Part shown: piece by piece, positions 56,165 through 63,640 of the stretch
Layout of the letters: each line of letters begins with the position of its first letter
How positions within the stretch are numbered: the first letter of the stretch is position 1
From: Sulfurospirillum diekertiae
Lineage (GTDB): Bacteria > Campylobacterota > Campylobacteria > Campylobacterales > Sulfurospirillaceae
Length of the DNA stretch: 64,000 nt
Reading direction: 5' to 3'
NCBI RefSeq assembly: GCF_002162315.1
Contig: NZ_CP021416.1
Span: 806,001-870,000 of the forward strand
Position numbers and translations under genes: made by a program
The notes under the pieces: generated by a model
What the model was told of the DNA's origin: nothing
What the model saw: only the letters and a program-made list of their open reading frames with translations
Database searches by the model: none

Positions 56165-57133
56165 ATGGATGAGGTTCTTACGTGCGAGAACAGTAGAGTA
56201 AAATTTTTCCCTATCATGATGTATGCGATGGTTATGGGAATGAGTGGTTTAACGATTATGTACCAAAAAGCTGCCCTTTGGTTAGGCTTTACAGATATGA
56301 TTGGTCATCTCTTAATGATGGTTTCAACCACATTATTTGTTGTTATTTCTCTCATCTATCTTAGTAAATACATCAAATATACACCCATGGTAAAAAAAGA
56401 GTTTTCACACCCCATTAGACTCAATTTTTTTGCAGCGATTTCGATTTCGATGTTAATGCTAGCGATTATTTATAAAGAGGTCAATGTCAATGTCGCTTCT
56501 ATGTTTTGGTATACAGGAACGGTTTTGCATTTTTACCTTACCATGTACACGATCTCTTTTTGGATCAATAATAATCAAGAACTAGACCACTCTAATCCTG
56601 CATGGTTTATTCCTGTGGTGGGCAATGTCCTTGTTCCTGTGGGCGGTGTAGGGTTTGCAAGCCAAGGGGTTCTGATGTACTTTTTTAGCTGTGGTATCTT
56701 TTTTTGGGTAATTCTGTTTGCCATTTTACTCAATCGTATTATTTTTCACCATCAATTAGCCGTAAAGTTTATGCCAACGATGTTTATTCTTATCGCTCCA
56801 CCCGCGGTTGGCTTTCTGGCATACTACAAAATGTACGGTGTGATTGATGTTTTTGCCACGATGTTGTTCAATCTTGCCCTTTTCTTTACGCTTTTAGTCG
56901 CTTTCATGTACAAAAATTTCATTAAAATCAAATTTTTCATCTCTTGGTGGGCCTTTGTTTTTCCCCTTGCAGCTATGAGTATCAGCGCGATGTTAATGTA
57001 TCATGAAACTAAAGATGTTATACTTTTATCACTCTCGTATGTGATGGTTGGTGTGACAACAATGGTCATCTCTGTTGTGATGTATCAAACGGTATCGCAT
57101 GTGCTCAAAGGTGAAATCTGCGTACAAGAGTAA
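56165..57133 (+). CDS. SLAC1/TehA-family anion channel or transporter
   Basis: Integral membrane protein of 322 residues with about ten helices. NPAWFIPVVGNVLVPVGG near residue 145 is typical of the SLAC1/tellurite-resistance family, whose members pass anions such as chloride, nitrate or C4 acids. ATG 56165 has TAGGAG upstream. Located between nap and nifX-like genes; an anion such as nitrate or nitrite is possible but not shown. Confidence 0.8.
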   Translation: MDEVLTCENSRVKFFPIMMYAMVMGMSGLTIMYQKAALWLGFTDMIGHLLMMVSTTLFVVISLIYLSKYIKYTPMVKKEFSHPIRLNFFAAISISMLMLAIIYKEVNVNVASMFWYTGTVLHFYLTMYTISFWINNNQELDHSNPAWFIPVVGNVLVPVGGVGFASQGVLMYFFSCGIFFWVILFAILLNRIIFHHQLAVKFMPTMFILIAPPAVGFLAYYKMYGVIDVFATMLFNLALFFTLLVAFMYKNFIKIKFFISWWAFVFPLAAMSISAMLMYHETKDVILLSLSYVMVGVTTMVISVVMYQTVSHVLKGEICVQE

Positions 57134-57157
57134 ACAACACTTTACAAGGAAAATTAG

Positions 57158-57544
57158 ATGGAAAAAACACTCTTTTTAGATCAATATCCTATTCATTCAC
57201 TAACCCTGAAGAAAGAAGGATTTCGTTATCAGCATATGTCCCAAATCGTTGATTATTTTAAAGAGAAGATCAACGCTGATCCTGTGGCGCACTTTATCGC
57301 AATTTTTGACCATTATGCCCACACCAAAGCACTGGGTGGAGAGATGATGGAAGGGCTCAAAGATGTTCAAAATGTTATTTTTTGTTTTGGAAAGACTATC
57401 CAAAATACCAAAATCGTAGCAGTCCGTCCACGAAGTATCGGAATCTGTGAGTTTGAAGATCGCTTTGTGATTGAATTTATGGAAGCACCCAAAGAGGAGA
57501 TTCATACGATTATGCAACTGTGGATAAAAGCCTTGGTAGCTTAA
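57158..57544 (+). CDS. Conserved small protein of unknown function
   Basis: Soluble protein of 128 residues without signal peptide, helices or metal motifs that I recognise. The pattern VAHFIAIFDHYAHTKALGG and the C-terminal half with KIVAVRPRSIGICEFEDRFVIEF look like one compact alpha/beta domain. It follows the SLAC1-family gene by 24 bases with AAGGA, so the two may be co-transcribed. Function not recognised. Confidence 0.7.
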   Translation: MEKTLFLDQYPIHSLTLKKEGFRYQHMSQIVDYFKEKINADPVAHFIAIFDHYAHTKALGGEMMEGLKDVQNVIFCFGKTIQNTKIVAVRPRSIGICEFEDRFVIEFMEAPKEEIHTIMQLWIKALVA

Positions 57545-57545
57545 A

Positions 57546-58136
57546 CTACCAAAGTGCCGTAATCTCTTCGTCTGTAATTTCTTCTTTTAAAAGCACGGGT
57601 ATTCCTTTTGTGGAAAGCATGCTTTTAAATCCTTGCCCAATGGTTCCCGTGACAAATACATTGACACGTTGATTGACAAAAAGCTCTGTTAAGACTAAAG
57701 GGGGTTTCATCTGGTTGGATGTCAGAGGATTTGGAATCATCTGGTGCTCACTAATGTGATGATTTTCAAGTGTAAAAAAATGAATGTATCTGCTTTTAGG
57801 GCTCAAAGAGCTATAAGGGGAGGTTTCATTTTCACTGCAGAGTGCAACCACATAACGCTCTTTCGTATTTTCCAGATGTAACGTATGTCCACCCAGTAGT
57901 GCTAAAGCCACCTTATTTCGAGCAGATTTAATAATACGTGCAAACGTAGGGCGAGAAACTTCCATCTTTTGTGCGGCTTCTTCTTGATACAACTCCAATA
58001 AATCCATAAGATAAAGCGCTTCCACCTCTTCGGATAAAAGTGTGATCGTCTCTTGATGTGTTTGAATTTCACGAGGGTTAAATTGGCAACACGGCGGTCT
58101 GAATGAAGTAAACCGTTTGCATTTTTACCGTGGCAT
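57546..58136 (-). pseudogene. DUF134-type regulator with NifX-like domain; stop at codon 4
   Basis: The protein combines a DUF134 helix-turn-helix (AAQKMEVSRPTFARIIKSARNK) with a C-terminal domain of the dinitrogenase iron-molybdenum cofactor type. The natural start, ATG 58136 with GGAG upstream, reads MPR then TAA (58125-58127), then KCKRFTSFRPPCCQF, the usual DUF134 beginning. As it stands only a shorter protein from GTG 58025 (159 residues, lacking part of the helix-turn-helix region) could be made. The gene faces two NifX-like genes, so it is probably their regulator. Confidence 0.65.
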
Positions 58137-58154
58137 AATTCTCCTTTACATGTA

Positions 58155-58320
58155 TAGACTTTTTGTATAACCCATTGAAAAAAGAGTATCGCTTATAGCA
58201 CATCACTTTTTAAAACTAAAAACATCGCCATAGCTTTGGCTATGACTCAATTTTGAGTTTTAAAAATTAACGCACTCTCAGCAAACTCTTTATCTTTTCA
58301 AGGGGCATACAAAAAGTCTA
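58155..58320. repeat. Long imperfect palindrome, MITE-like, 166 bp
   Basis: TAGACTTTTTGTAT (58155-58168) and ATACAAAAAGTCTA (58307-58320) are perfect 14-base ends. The arms stay similar inward (TTGAAAA, AAGAGT, TTTTTAAAACT) and close in CCATAGC-TTT-GGCTATG around 58229-58244. No reading frame. It could be a miniature transposable element or a large hairpin RNA. It sits between the DUF134 gene and the nifX-like promoter. Confidence 0.6.
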
Positions 58321-58351
58321 ATATGCACATTATAACATGATTTAAAAATAC

Positions 58352-58399
58352 TTGACATATGTCCATTATGAGAGTATTATTTTGAACATATGCTCATTA
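58352..58399 (+). promoter_or_regulatory. Promoter with repeated operator for nifX-like genes
   Basis: TTGACA (58352-58357) and TATTAT (58375-58380) with 17 bases between form a good sigma70-type promoter. ACATATG-N2-CATTA occurs twice, at 58355-58368 over the -35 and at 58386-58399 near the start point, 31 bases apart. This suggests a repressor binding on one face of the helix; the DUF134 protein is the obvious candidate. Confidence 0.6.
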
Positions 58400-58409
58400 A
58401 GGAGTTTCA

Positions 58410-58796
58410 ATGATAGCAGTACCTGTTAAAACAGAAAAAGGCGATGTGATAGCACCTCTTTTTGGAAAAGCAAACTATTTTAGTTTGATCGATGCGCAAG
58501 GTCATATAGCAACACGCGAATGCAGTGTTCAAGGAGGCATGAATGTTGTCCCTTGGTTACAAAATTTGGGCGTTAAAACGGTTTTACTCAATCACGTAGG
58601 CGAAAAACCTTTTCATGCACTTTTGGGTGCAGGCATCGATATTTATTATGTCGGGAAAGAGCGAATTATGCTCAAAGAGGCTTTGGATCAATTGCATAAG
58701 GGCACACTTGAAAAAGTGACAGTTATGAATTATATGAAGCTTCTAGGCGATGACGGAGATCATCATGATAGTGGTGGTTGTGGCTGTGGGCACTAA
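58410..58796 (+). CDS. NifX/NifB-like dinitrogenase cofactor-domain protein, first copy
   Basis: Soluble protein of 128 residues with the Fe-Mo-cofactor-binding fold (start IAVPVKTEKGDVIAPLFGKA). The C-terminus HHDSGGCGCGH is rich in His and Cys and could bind a metal. No nitrogenase genes are in the window; such proteins also occur outside nitrogen fixation. AAGGAG precedes the ATG. It is 43 bases before a second copy and shares its transcript. Confidence 0.78.
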   Translation: MIAVPVKTEKGDVIAPLFGKANYFSLIDAQGHIATRECSVQGGMNVVPWLQNLGVKTVLLNHVGEKPFHALLGAGIDIYYVGKERIMLKEALDQLHKGTLEKVTVMNYMKLLGDDGDHHDSGGCGCGH

Positions 58797-58839
58797 ACCA
58801 TAAAATACAAAACTCTATTAACATAAAAAAGGATCGCAA

Positions 58840-59205
58840 ATGACAATTATATTTCCAACCATGAAAGACGAAGGGATTGGAGCAAAGAGAGGCGCACATT
58901 TTGGTAAGGCAACTTTTTATACAGCCGTTACGGTTGAAGATGGTGTGGTGAAAGAGGTCAAGGTGCATAAAAACCCTGGTCATGTAACGGGAGGATGTGC
59001 GAATGCTGTGGCAAACATACAAGCTTTAGGTGCTGATACATTGGTAGTTTCAGGCATCGGTGGAGAGCCTTTAAAAAAGTTTTTAGCGGTGAATGTTTCT
59101 GTCTATTTTGATGATAAAAATGAAACGGTAGAAGATTCGTTAAGAGATTTTCTAGCCGGAAAAACAGCTAAAATTGACCCAAACCATACGTGTGCTCACC
59201 ATTAA
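58840..59205 (+). CDS. NifX/NifB-like dinitrogenase cofactor-domain protein, second copy
   Basis: Protein of 121 residues with the same fold (GAHFGKATFYTAVTVEDG) and VTGGCANAVANIQALGAD. It ends HTCAHH, again a metal-binding tail. It is the last gene of the pair and is followed by a strong terminator. Specific function unknown; metal handling inferred. Confidence 0.78.
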   Translation: MTIIFPTMKDEGIGAKRGAHFGKATFYTAVTVEDGVVKEVKVHKNPGHVTGGCANAVANIQALGADTLVVSGIGGEPLKKFLAVNVSVYFDDKNETVEDSLRDFLAGKTAKIDPNHTCAHH

Positions 59206-59214
59206 TTATTTTTG

Positions 59215-59251
59215 AATTTCTGCAAGGAAGTGTTCTTGCAGAAATTTTTTT
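59215..59251 (+). terminator. Rho-independent terminator after nifX-like genes
   Basis: AATTTCTGCAAG (59215-59226) pairs perfectly with CTTGCAGAAATT (59235-59246), followed by a T7 run. Strong terminator. Confidence 0.88.
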
Positions 59252-59338
59252 GATCACACTTTATAACCAGATAACAATGTGTATTTTTAATTAATATTTA
59301 TTATTATTTAGTTATAATTTTGAAAAGGTTGATTTAAA

Positions 59339-59548
59339 ATGCAGTGGGTTAAACAGATCGTTTTTTTCTACCGTGATGGTTTTAAACAGATGCGCGTTGG
59401 CAAACAGCTCTGGCTCATTATTGCCATTAAGTTTTTCCTTTTTTTTGTTGTTCTAAAGCTCTTCTTTTTCCCCAATATCCTCCAAACACACTTTTCAAAT
59501 GACACACAAAGAGCAGACTCTGTGCTGGAACATTTGATGCAAAAATAA
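59339..59548 (+). CDS. DUF4492 small membrane protein
   Basis: Protein of 69 residues with one helix (residues 24-42) after a basic N-terminus (FFYRDGFKQMRVGKQLW). DUF4492 genes typically sit just before cydA, as here (12 bases). Probably an accessory of the bd oxidase; function unproven. Confidence 0.75.
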   Translation: MQWVKQIVFFYRDGFKQMRVGKQLWLIIAIKFFLFFVVLKLFFFPNILQTHFSNDTQRADSVLEHLMQK

Positions 59549-59560
59549 AAGGCATTACCG

Positions 59561-61087
59561 ATGGATCACACCCTTCTTGTTGAGTTATCGCGTGCGCAAT
59601 TTGCGCTTACGGCGTTGTATCACTGGCTTTTTGTCCCGCTTACACTAGGACTTTCATTTATCATTGCTATGATGGAGAGCATCTATGTCAAAACAAAAAA
59701 TCCTGAGTGGAAAAAGTTGACCAAATTTTGGATGACGCTCTTTGCAATCAATTTTGCGATCGGTCTTGCTACGGGCATTATCTTAGAGTTTGAATTTGGT
59801 ACAAACTGGTCGAATTACTCGTGGATCGTGGGTGATCTTTTTGGAGCACCTTTGGCGATTGAAGGCATTATGGCGTTCTTCTTAGAGTCGACTTTTTTTG
59901 CCGTGATGTTTTTTGGCTGGGATAAAGTTTCCCCTAAAATGCACCTCTTCTCCACATGGCTCGTCGCCATTGGCTCGAACCTCTCAGCACTTTGGATACT
60001 TGTAGCCAATGGTTGGATGCAACATCCTGTGGGAATGGAATTTAACCTTGAGAGAGCGCGTTTTGAGATGAAAAGCTTTGCCGACGTTCTCTTTAACCCC
60101 AACGCCGTTTCCAAATTTTTACACACGATTGGCAGTGGTTATGTGATGGGCTCCCTCTTTGTCGTGGGGGTAAGCAGTTGGTTCTTACTCAAAAATCGCC
60201 ATACGCTTTTCGCCAAACGCAGCATCATTGTGGGCGCTTCTTTTGGATTTTTGGCTTCCATTTTCTTGCTGGTTACAGGCGATGAGTCCGCGCATCAAGT
60301 TGCCCTTAGTCAACCGACCAAACTGGCTGCGATGGAAGGGCTTTACGATGGAAAACATCGAGCAGGCATCGTGGCGATCGGTCAGTTGAATACAAACAAA
60401 AAAATTGGCGATACGCAAGATGAATTTATCTGGTCGATTGAGATTCCTTACGCACTCTCTTTTCTAGGGTTTCACAACATCAACGCGTTTGTACCGGGCA
60501 TTGATGATCTCGTACTTGGAAACACAATACTGGGTATTGAGTCTGCTCAAAGCAAACTGGACAAAGGCAAACTGGCGTTAGAGGCGTTGCGTACCTACAA
60601 AGAAGCGCAGCAGATGAATAATGTTCCAACTCAAGAAGAAGCTTTAGCACTGTTTCGTACCAATGAGGCTTATTTGGGCTATGGCTACTTAGATAAACCC
60701 GAAAAAATTATTCCTCCCATTGCATTGACTTTTTACAGCTTTCACATCATGGTAGGCTTAGGCAGTTGGTTTTTGGCACTCTTCTTTTTCGTACTCTACT
60801 TTAGTATGATCGGCAAGATTGGGAGCAAAAAACTCCTCCTTTATGCGGGTCTTTTCTCCATTCCTTTGGGTTACATCGCAGGCGAAGCGGGTTGGATTGT
60901 GGCAGAAGTCGGCAGACAGCCGTGGGCGATTCAGGGCATGCTGCCTGTGGGCATGGCGAGTTCGCACATTGATGAAGTCTCAGTCATGATCACACTAGGA
61001 CTTTTTGCGATTATCTTTACTGCACTTTTAATTGCGGAAGTGAAAATCATGCTGAAACAAATTACAATCGGACCTGAGGAGGCATAA
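59561..61087 (+). CDS. cydA: Cytochrome bd quinol oxidase subunit I, CydA
   Basis: Haem-bearing subunit of the bd oxidase, which reduces O2 to water with quinol. Nine helices in 508 residues; the N-terminal SRAQFALTALYHWLFVPLTLG carries the haem ligand His, and the quinol region ends in VGRQPWAIQGML. The Q-loop is of the short type. Its stop lies 1 base before cydB. Used for microaerobic respiration or O2 protection. Confidence 0.93.
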   Translation: MDHTLLVELSRAQFALTALYHWLFVPLTLGLSFIIAMMESIYVKTKNPEWKKLTKFWMTLFAINFAIGLATGIILEFEFGTNWSNYSWIVGDLFGAPLAIEGIMAFFLESTFFAVMFFGWDKVSPKMHLFSTWLVAIGSNLSALWILVANGWMQHPVGMEFNLERARFEMKSFADVLFNPNAVSKFLHTIGSGYVMGSLFVVGVSSWFLLKNRHTLFAKRSIIVGASFGFLASIFLLVTGDESAHQVALSQPTKLAAMEGLYDGKHRAGIVAIGQLNTNKKIGDTQDEFIWSIEIPYALSFLGFHNINAFVPGIDDLVLGNTILGIESAQSKLDKGKLALEALRTYKEAQQMNNVPTQEEALALFRTNEAYLGYGYLDKPEKIIPPIALTFYSFHIMVGLGSWFLALFFFVLYFSMIGKIGSKKLLLYAGLFSIPLGYIAGEAGWIVAEVGRQPWAIQGMLPVGMASSHIDEVSVMITLGLFAIIFTALLIAEVKIMLKQITIGPEEA

Positions 61088-61088
61088 G

Positions 61089-62214
61089 ATGTTTGGAACT
61101 TTATCTCTTTTAACGCTTCAACAGTATTGGTGGTTTTTGGTGAGCCTGATTGGGGCATTTTTTTGTGTTTATTACCTTTGTGCAAGGCGGACAAACCCTT
61201 TTGTATGCCATCGCCAAAGATGACAAACAACGCAACATGCTCATCGCCTCACTGGGGCGTAAATGGGAACTCTCCTTTACCTCATTGGTTCTTTTTGGAG
61301 GTGCGCTTTTTGCGGCATTTCCTCTGTTTTATGCGGTCAGTTTTGGAGGAGCTTATTATGTCTGGATGGCGATTTTGTTCTGTTTTATCCTGCAAGCAGT
61401 TTCCTATGAATACCGTGTAAAACCCAACAACTTTTTAGGCAAACGCACGTATGAAGCCTTTTTGTACATCAACGGAAGTGTGGGTATTATCCTCATCGGA
61501 ATTGCGCTTGGTACACTCTTTACAGGTGGAAATTTTATGCGCAACAGCATGAATTTTTCGGCTTGGACACTGCCAAGTTACGGGCTTGAAGGCGCACTCA
61601 ATCCCTTTAATGTGGCATTTGGCTTGAGCCTCTTTTTCTTAGCGCGCGTACAAGCAGCGCTTTATTTTATCAATAACATTGAGGATGTTCCCATCATCGC
61701 CCATGCCAAACAACAGCTTTTTAAAGACGCTCTTTTGTTTGTGGGCTTTTTTGTACTGCTTGTGGTGATGCTCTTGGTCATGAACGGCTTTACCTACCAT
61801 ATGGGCGTTGTCTTTCTCGAATCGCATAAGTTTTTGAACAACTTTTTAGCCACGCCACTGCTCATCGTTACCTTTCTTAGCGGTACACTTTTGGTATTGT
61901 ATGCCATCTTTAGTACGCTTTTTAAAGGAAGCAGACGCGGCATTTGGTTCAGTGGTTTTGGCGTGATTTTAGTCGTAACGAGCCTGCTCTGTCTGCTTGG
62001 GTTTAACGCCACACCTATTTATCCTTCGCTCTCTGATGTGGCAAGTTCGTTGACCATTGAAAACAGCTCCTCATCCCACTATACGCTCAGTGCCATGAGT
62101 TACGTCTCTTTGGGTGTTCCCTTTGTTTTGGGGTATATCTATGTGGTATGGCGCGCTATGGATAAAACCAAAATGACATCAGCCGAAATCGAAGCTGATT
62201 CACATCATTATTAG
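61089..62214 (+). pseudogene. cydB: Cytochrome bd oxidase subunit II CydB, frameshifted near the start
   Basis: The natural ATG at 61089, one base after cydA, reads MFGTLSLLTLQQYWWFLVSL and then leaves frame at the T7 run 61158-61164. Removing one T gives GAFFVFITFVQGGQTLLYAI and an open frame to 62214, a normal CydB of about 374 residues with eight or nine helices. As written, only an N-terminally shortened form (from about 61150) is open, missing the first helix. If real, the bd oxidase would be inactive; if an error, the gene is intact. Confidence 0.85.
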
Positions 62215-62222
62215 GAGTCATC

Positions 62223-62348
62223 ATGGAAGCAATCAACTATACCTCAGGGTTTTTGTGGCTCTGCACATGGCCTGTTATTATTTACGTCTCGTATCGCTTT
62301 ATTGCGCTTAATATTGACCATTTTGAAGCGTATTTGAAAGACAAATAA
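62223..62348 (+). CDS. CydX-like small membrane protein
   Basis: A 41-residue protein with one helix (GFLWLCTWPVIIYVSYRFIAL) and a charged C-terminus (HFEAYLKDK). It starts 8 bases after the cydB stop with AGGAG. Its size, single helix and position match the small accessory subunits of bd oxidases. Sequence similarity to CydX itself is weak. Confidence 0.68.
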   Translation: MEAINYTSGFLWLCTWPVIIYVSYRFIALNIDHFEAYLKDK

Positions 62349-62458
62349 CCTTTACATGTAAAGCTCAAATCCTATACTTGTAGATTGAGGACATATGTCA
62401 GTTTTTAAGACGATTTAAGGTAAAATCCCCCTTAAAAGTTAATTAAAAAGGTCAATCT

Positions 62459-63559
62459 ATGGGTTTAGGTGTCGGTATCGTAGGACTCCCCAATGTCGGA
62501 AAATCAACCACGTTTAATGCGCTGACTAAAGCGCAAAATGCAGAATCTGCAAACTATCCTTTTTGTACCATCGAGCCTAATAAAGCCGTTGTTCCAGTTC
62601 CAGATCCAAGACTTGAAGAGCTGGCAAAGATCGTCAACCCTGAACGTATTCAGCACTCAACGGTCGATTTTGTCGACATCGCAGGACTTGTAAAAGGTGC
62701 GAGTGCAGGCGAGGGGCTTGGCAATCAATTCTTATCGAACATTCGTGAAGTCGAAGTTATTTTACACATGGTACGTTGTTTTGAAGATGAAAACATCACG
62801 CACGTTGAAAACAGTATCAATCCGCTTCGTGACATCGAAATCATCGAAAGCGAACTCATTTTTGCGGACGTTCAACAACTCGATAAAAAACTCGATCGTC
62901 TGAAACGCCAAGCGAAAGTGGACAAATCTGCCGCAGGTATTGCTGAGATCGCCGAAGCACTTCGCGCGCACCTTGATGAGATCAAACCGGTCAGTACGTT
63001 TGCACGTCGTGAGGATGAAAATTTCCAAATCCTAGATAAAGAGCTACGTTTTCTCTCCAATAAAACCATCATTTACGGCGCAAACGTTGATGAAGCAGGG
63101 CTTTTAGAAGAGAATGATTTTGTCAAAGCGGTCAAAGAACATGCCAAAGCAGTGGGTGCAGACGTTGTTGTTCTCTGTGCTAAAGTTGAAGAAGAGATGA
63201 TCGCCCTTGAGGATGATGAAGCCGAAGAGTTCTTAAAAGAGCTTGGCATTGAAGAATCAGGACTTAAACAGATCATCCGCTTGGCGTTTGACAAACTAGG
63301 GCTTGCTTCATACTTCACCGCAGGTGTGAAAGAAGTTCGCGCGTGGACGATTGAAAAAGGGTGGAAAGCACCTAAGGCTGCCTCTGTGATTCACAACGAT
63401 TTTGAAAAAGGATTCATCCGTGCCGAAGTCATTGGTTACAACGATTTTATCGCGTACAAAGGTGAGACTGGCTCCAAAGAGGCAGGTAAAATGCGCCTCG
63501 AAGGTAAAGAGTACGTCGTTCAAGATGGCGATGTAATGCACTTTAGATTTAACGTTTAG
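62459..63559 (+). CDS. ychF: Redox-regulated ATPase YchF
   Basis: Universal OBG-type P-loop protein of 366 residues. P-loop GLPNVGKST at residues 9-17, switch region DIAGLVKGASAGEGLGNQFL, a central coiled coil and a C-terminal TGS domain (ending VQDGDVMHFRFNV) are all present. It binds ribosomes and hydrolyses ATP. Monocistronic; two palindromes follow it. Confidence 0.95.
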   Translation: MGLGVGIVGLPNVGKSTTFNALTKAQNAESANYPFCTIEPNKAVVPVPDPRLEELAKIVNPERIQHSTVDFVDIAGLVKGASAGEGLGNQFLSNIREVEVILHMVRCFEDENITHVENSINPLRDIEIIESELIFADVQQLDKKLDRLKRQAKVDKSAAGIAEIAEALRAHLDEIKPVSTFARREDENFQILDKELRFLSNKTIIYGANVDEAGLLEENDFVKAVKEHAKAVGADVVVLCAKVEEEMIALEDDEAEEFLKELGIEESGLKQIIRLAFDKLGLASYFTAGVKEVRAWTIEKGWKAPKAASVIHNDFEKGFIRAEVIGYNDFIAYKGETGSKEAGKMRLEGKEYVVQDGDVMHFRFNV

Positions 63560-63573
63560 TCCGCTTTAAATGT

Positions 63574-63597
63574 TTACATGTAAGCGTTTACATGTAA
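63574..63597. repeat. Tandem pair of TTACATGTAA palindromes
   Basis: Two copies (63574-63583 and 63588-63597) are 14 bases apart in a stretch GTTTACATGTAAGCGTTTAC that can fold as one hairpin or two. They lie 14 bases after ychF and could end its transcript, though no T run follows closely. Confidence 0.6.
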
Positions 63598-63640
63598 ACA
63601 TTCTTCGTTTCTATTTCAAAAATTTTTTAGGGAGTCATTC

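Larger units (their letters stand above)
3801..63597. repeat. Dispersed palindrome family TTACATGTAA (usually TTTACATGTAAA), at least 34 copies
   Basis: Exact TTACATGTAA starts at 3801, 8753, 11214, 12366, 12556, 12937, 13143, 17058, 18142, 18772, 19816, 19985, 23171, 23334, 24065, 25254, 25745, 28718, 35061, 37411, 38188, 39116, 40098, 46247, 46355, 46425, 48568, 53789, 53942, 53965, 55154, 62352, 63574 and 63588. Nineteen copies lie inside genes and 15 between genes. One-base variants occur at about 7852, 33034, 36966 and 58147. Genic copies are read in only two frames (LHVK or F/L/V-TCK) because the third contains TAA. Copies are absent from mfrABE, nrfHA, napAGHB, the porins, cydAB and ychF. 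The function is unknown; it resembles highly iterated palindromes such as cyanobacterial HIP1 in behaviour, not in sequence. The span given covers the first to last copy only. Confidence 0.9.

Noticed and set aside
58410-59205. Evidence for nitrogen fixation
   Set aside because: Only NifX-like cofactor-domain proteins are present, with no nifHDK or nifB. Such proteins are common outside nitrogenase systems.
61127-61420. Separate small gene between cydA and cydB
   Set aside because: It is the start of CydB read past the T7 frameshift; its C-terminal part is out-of-frame sequence.
3801-63597. The palindrome as a simple terminator or a binding site of one regulator
   Set aside because: More than half of the copies are inside genes, far from starts and ends, so neither role explains the set.
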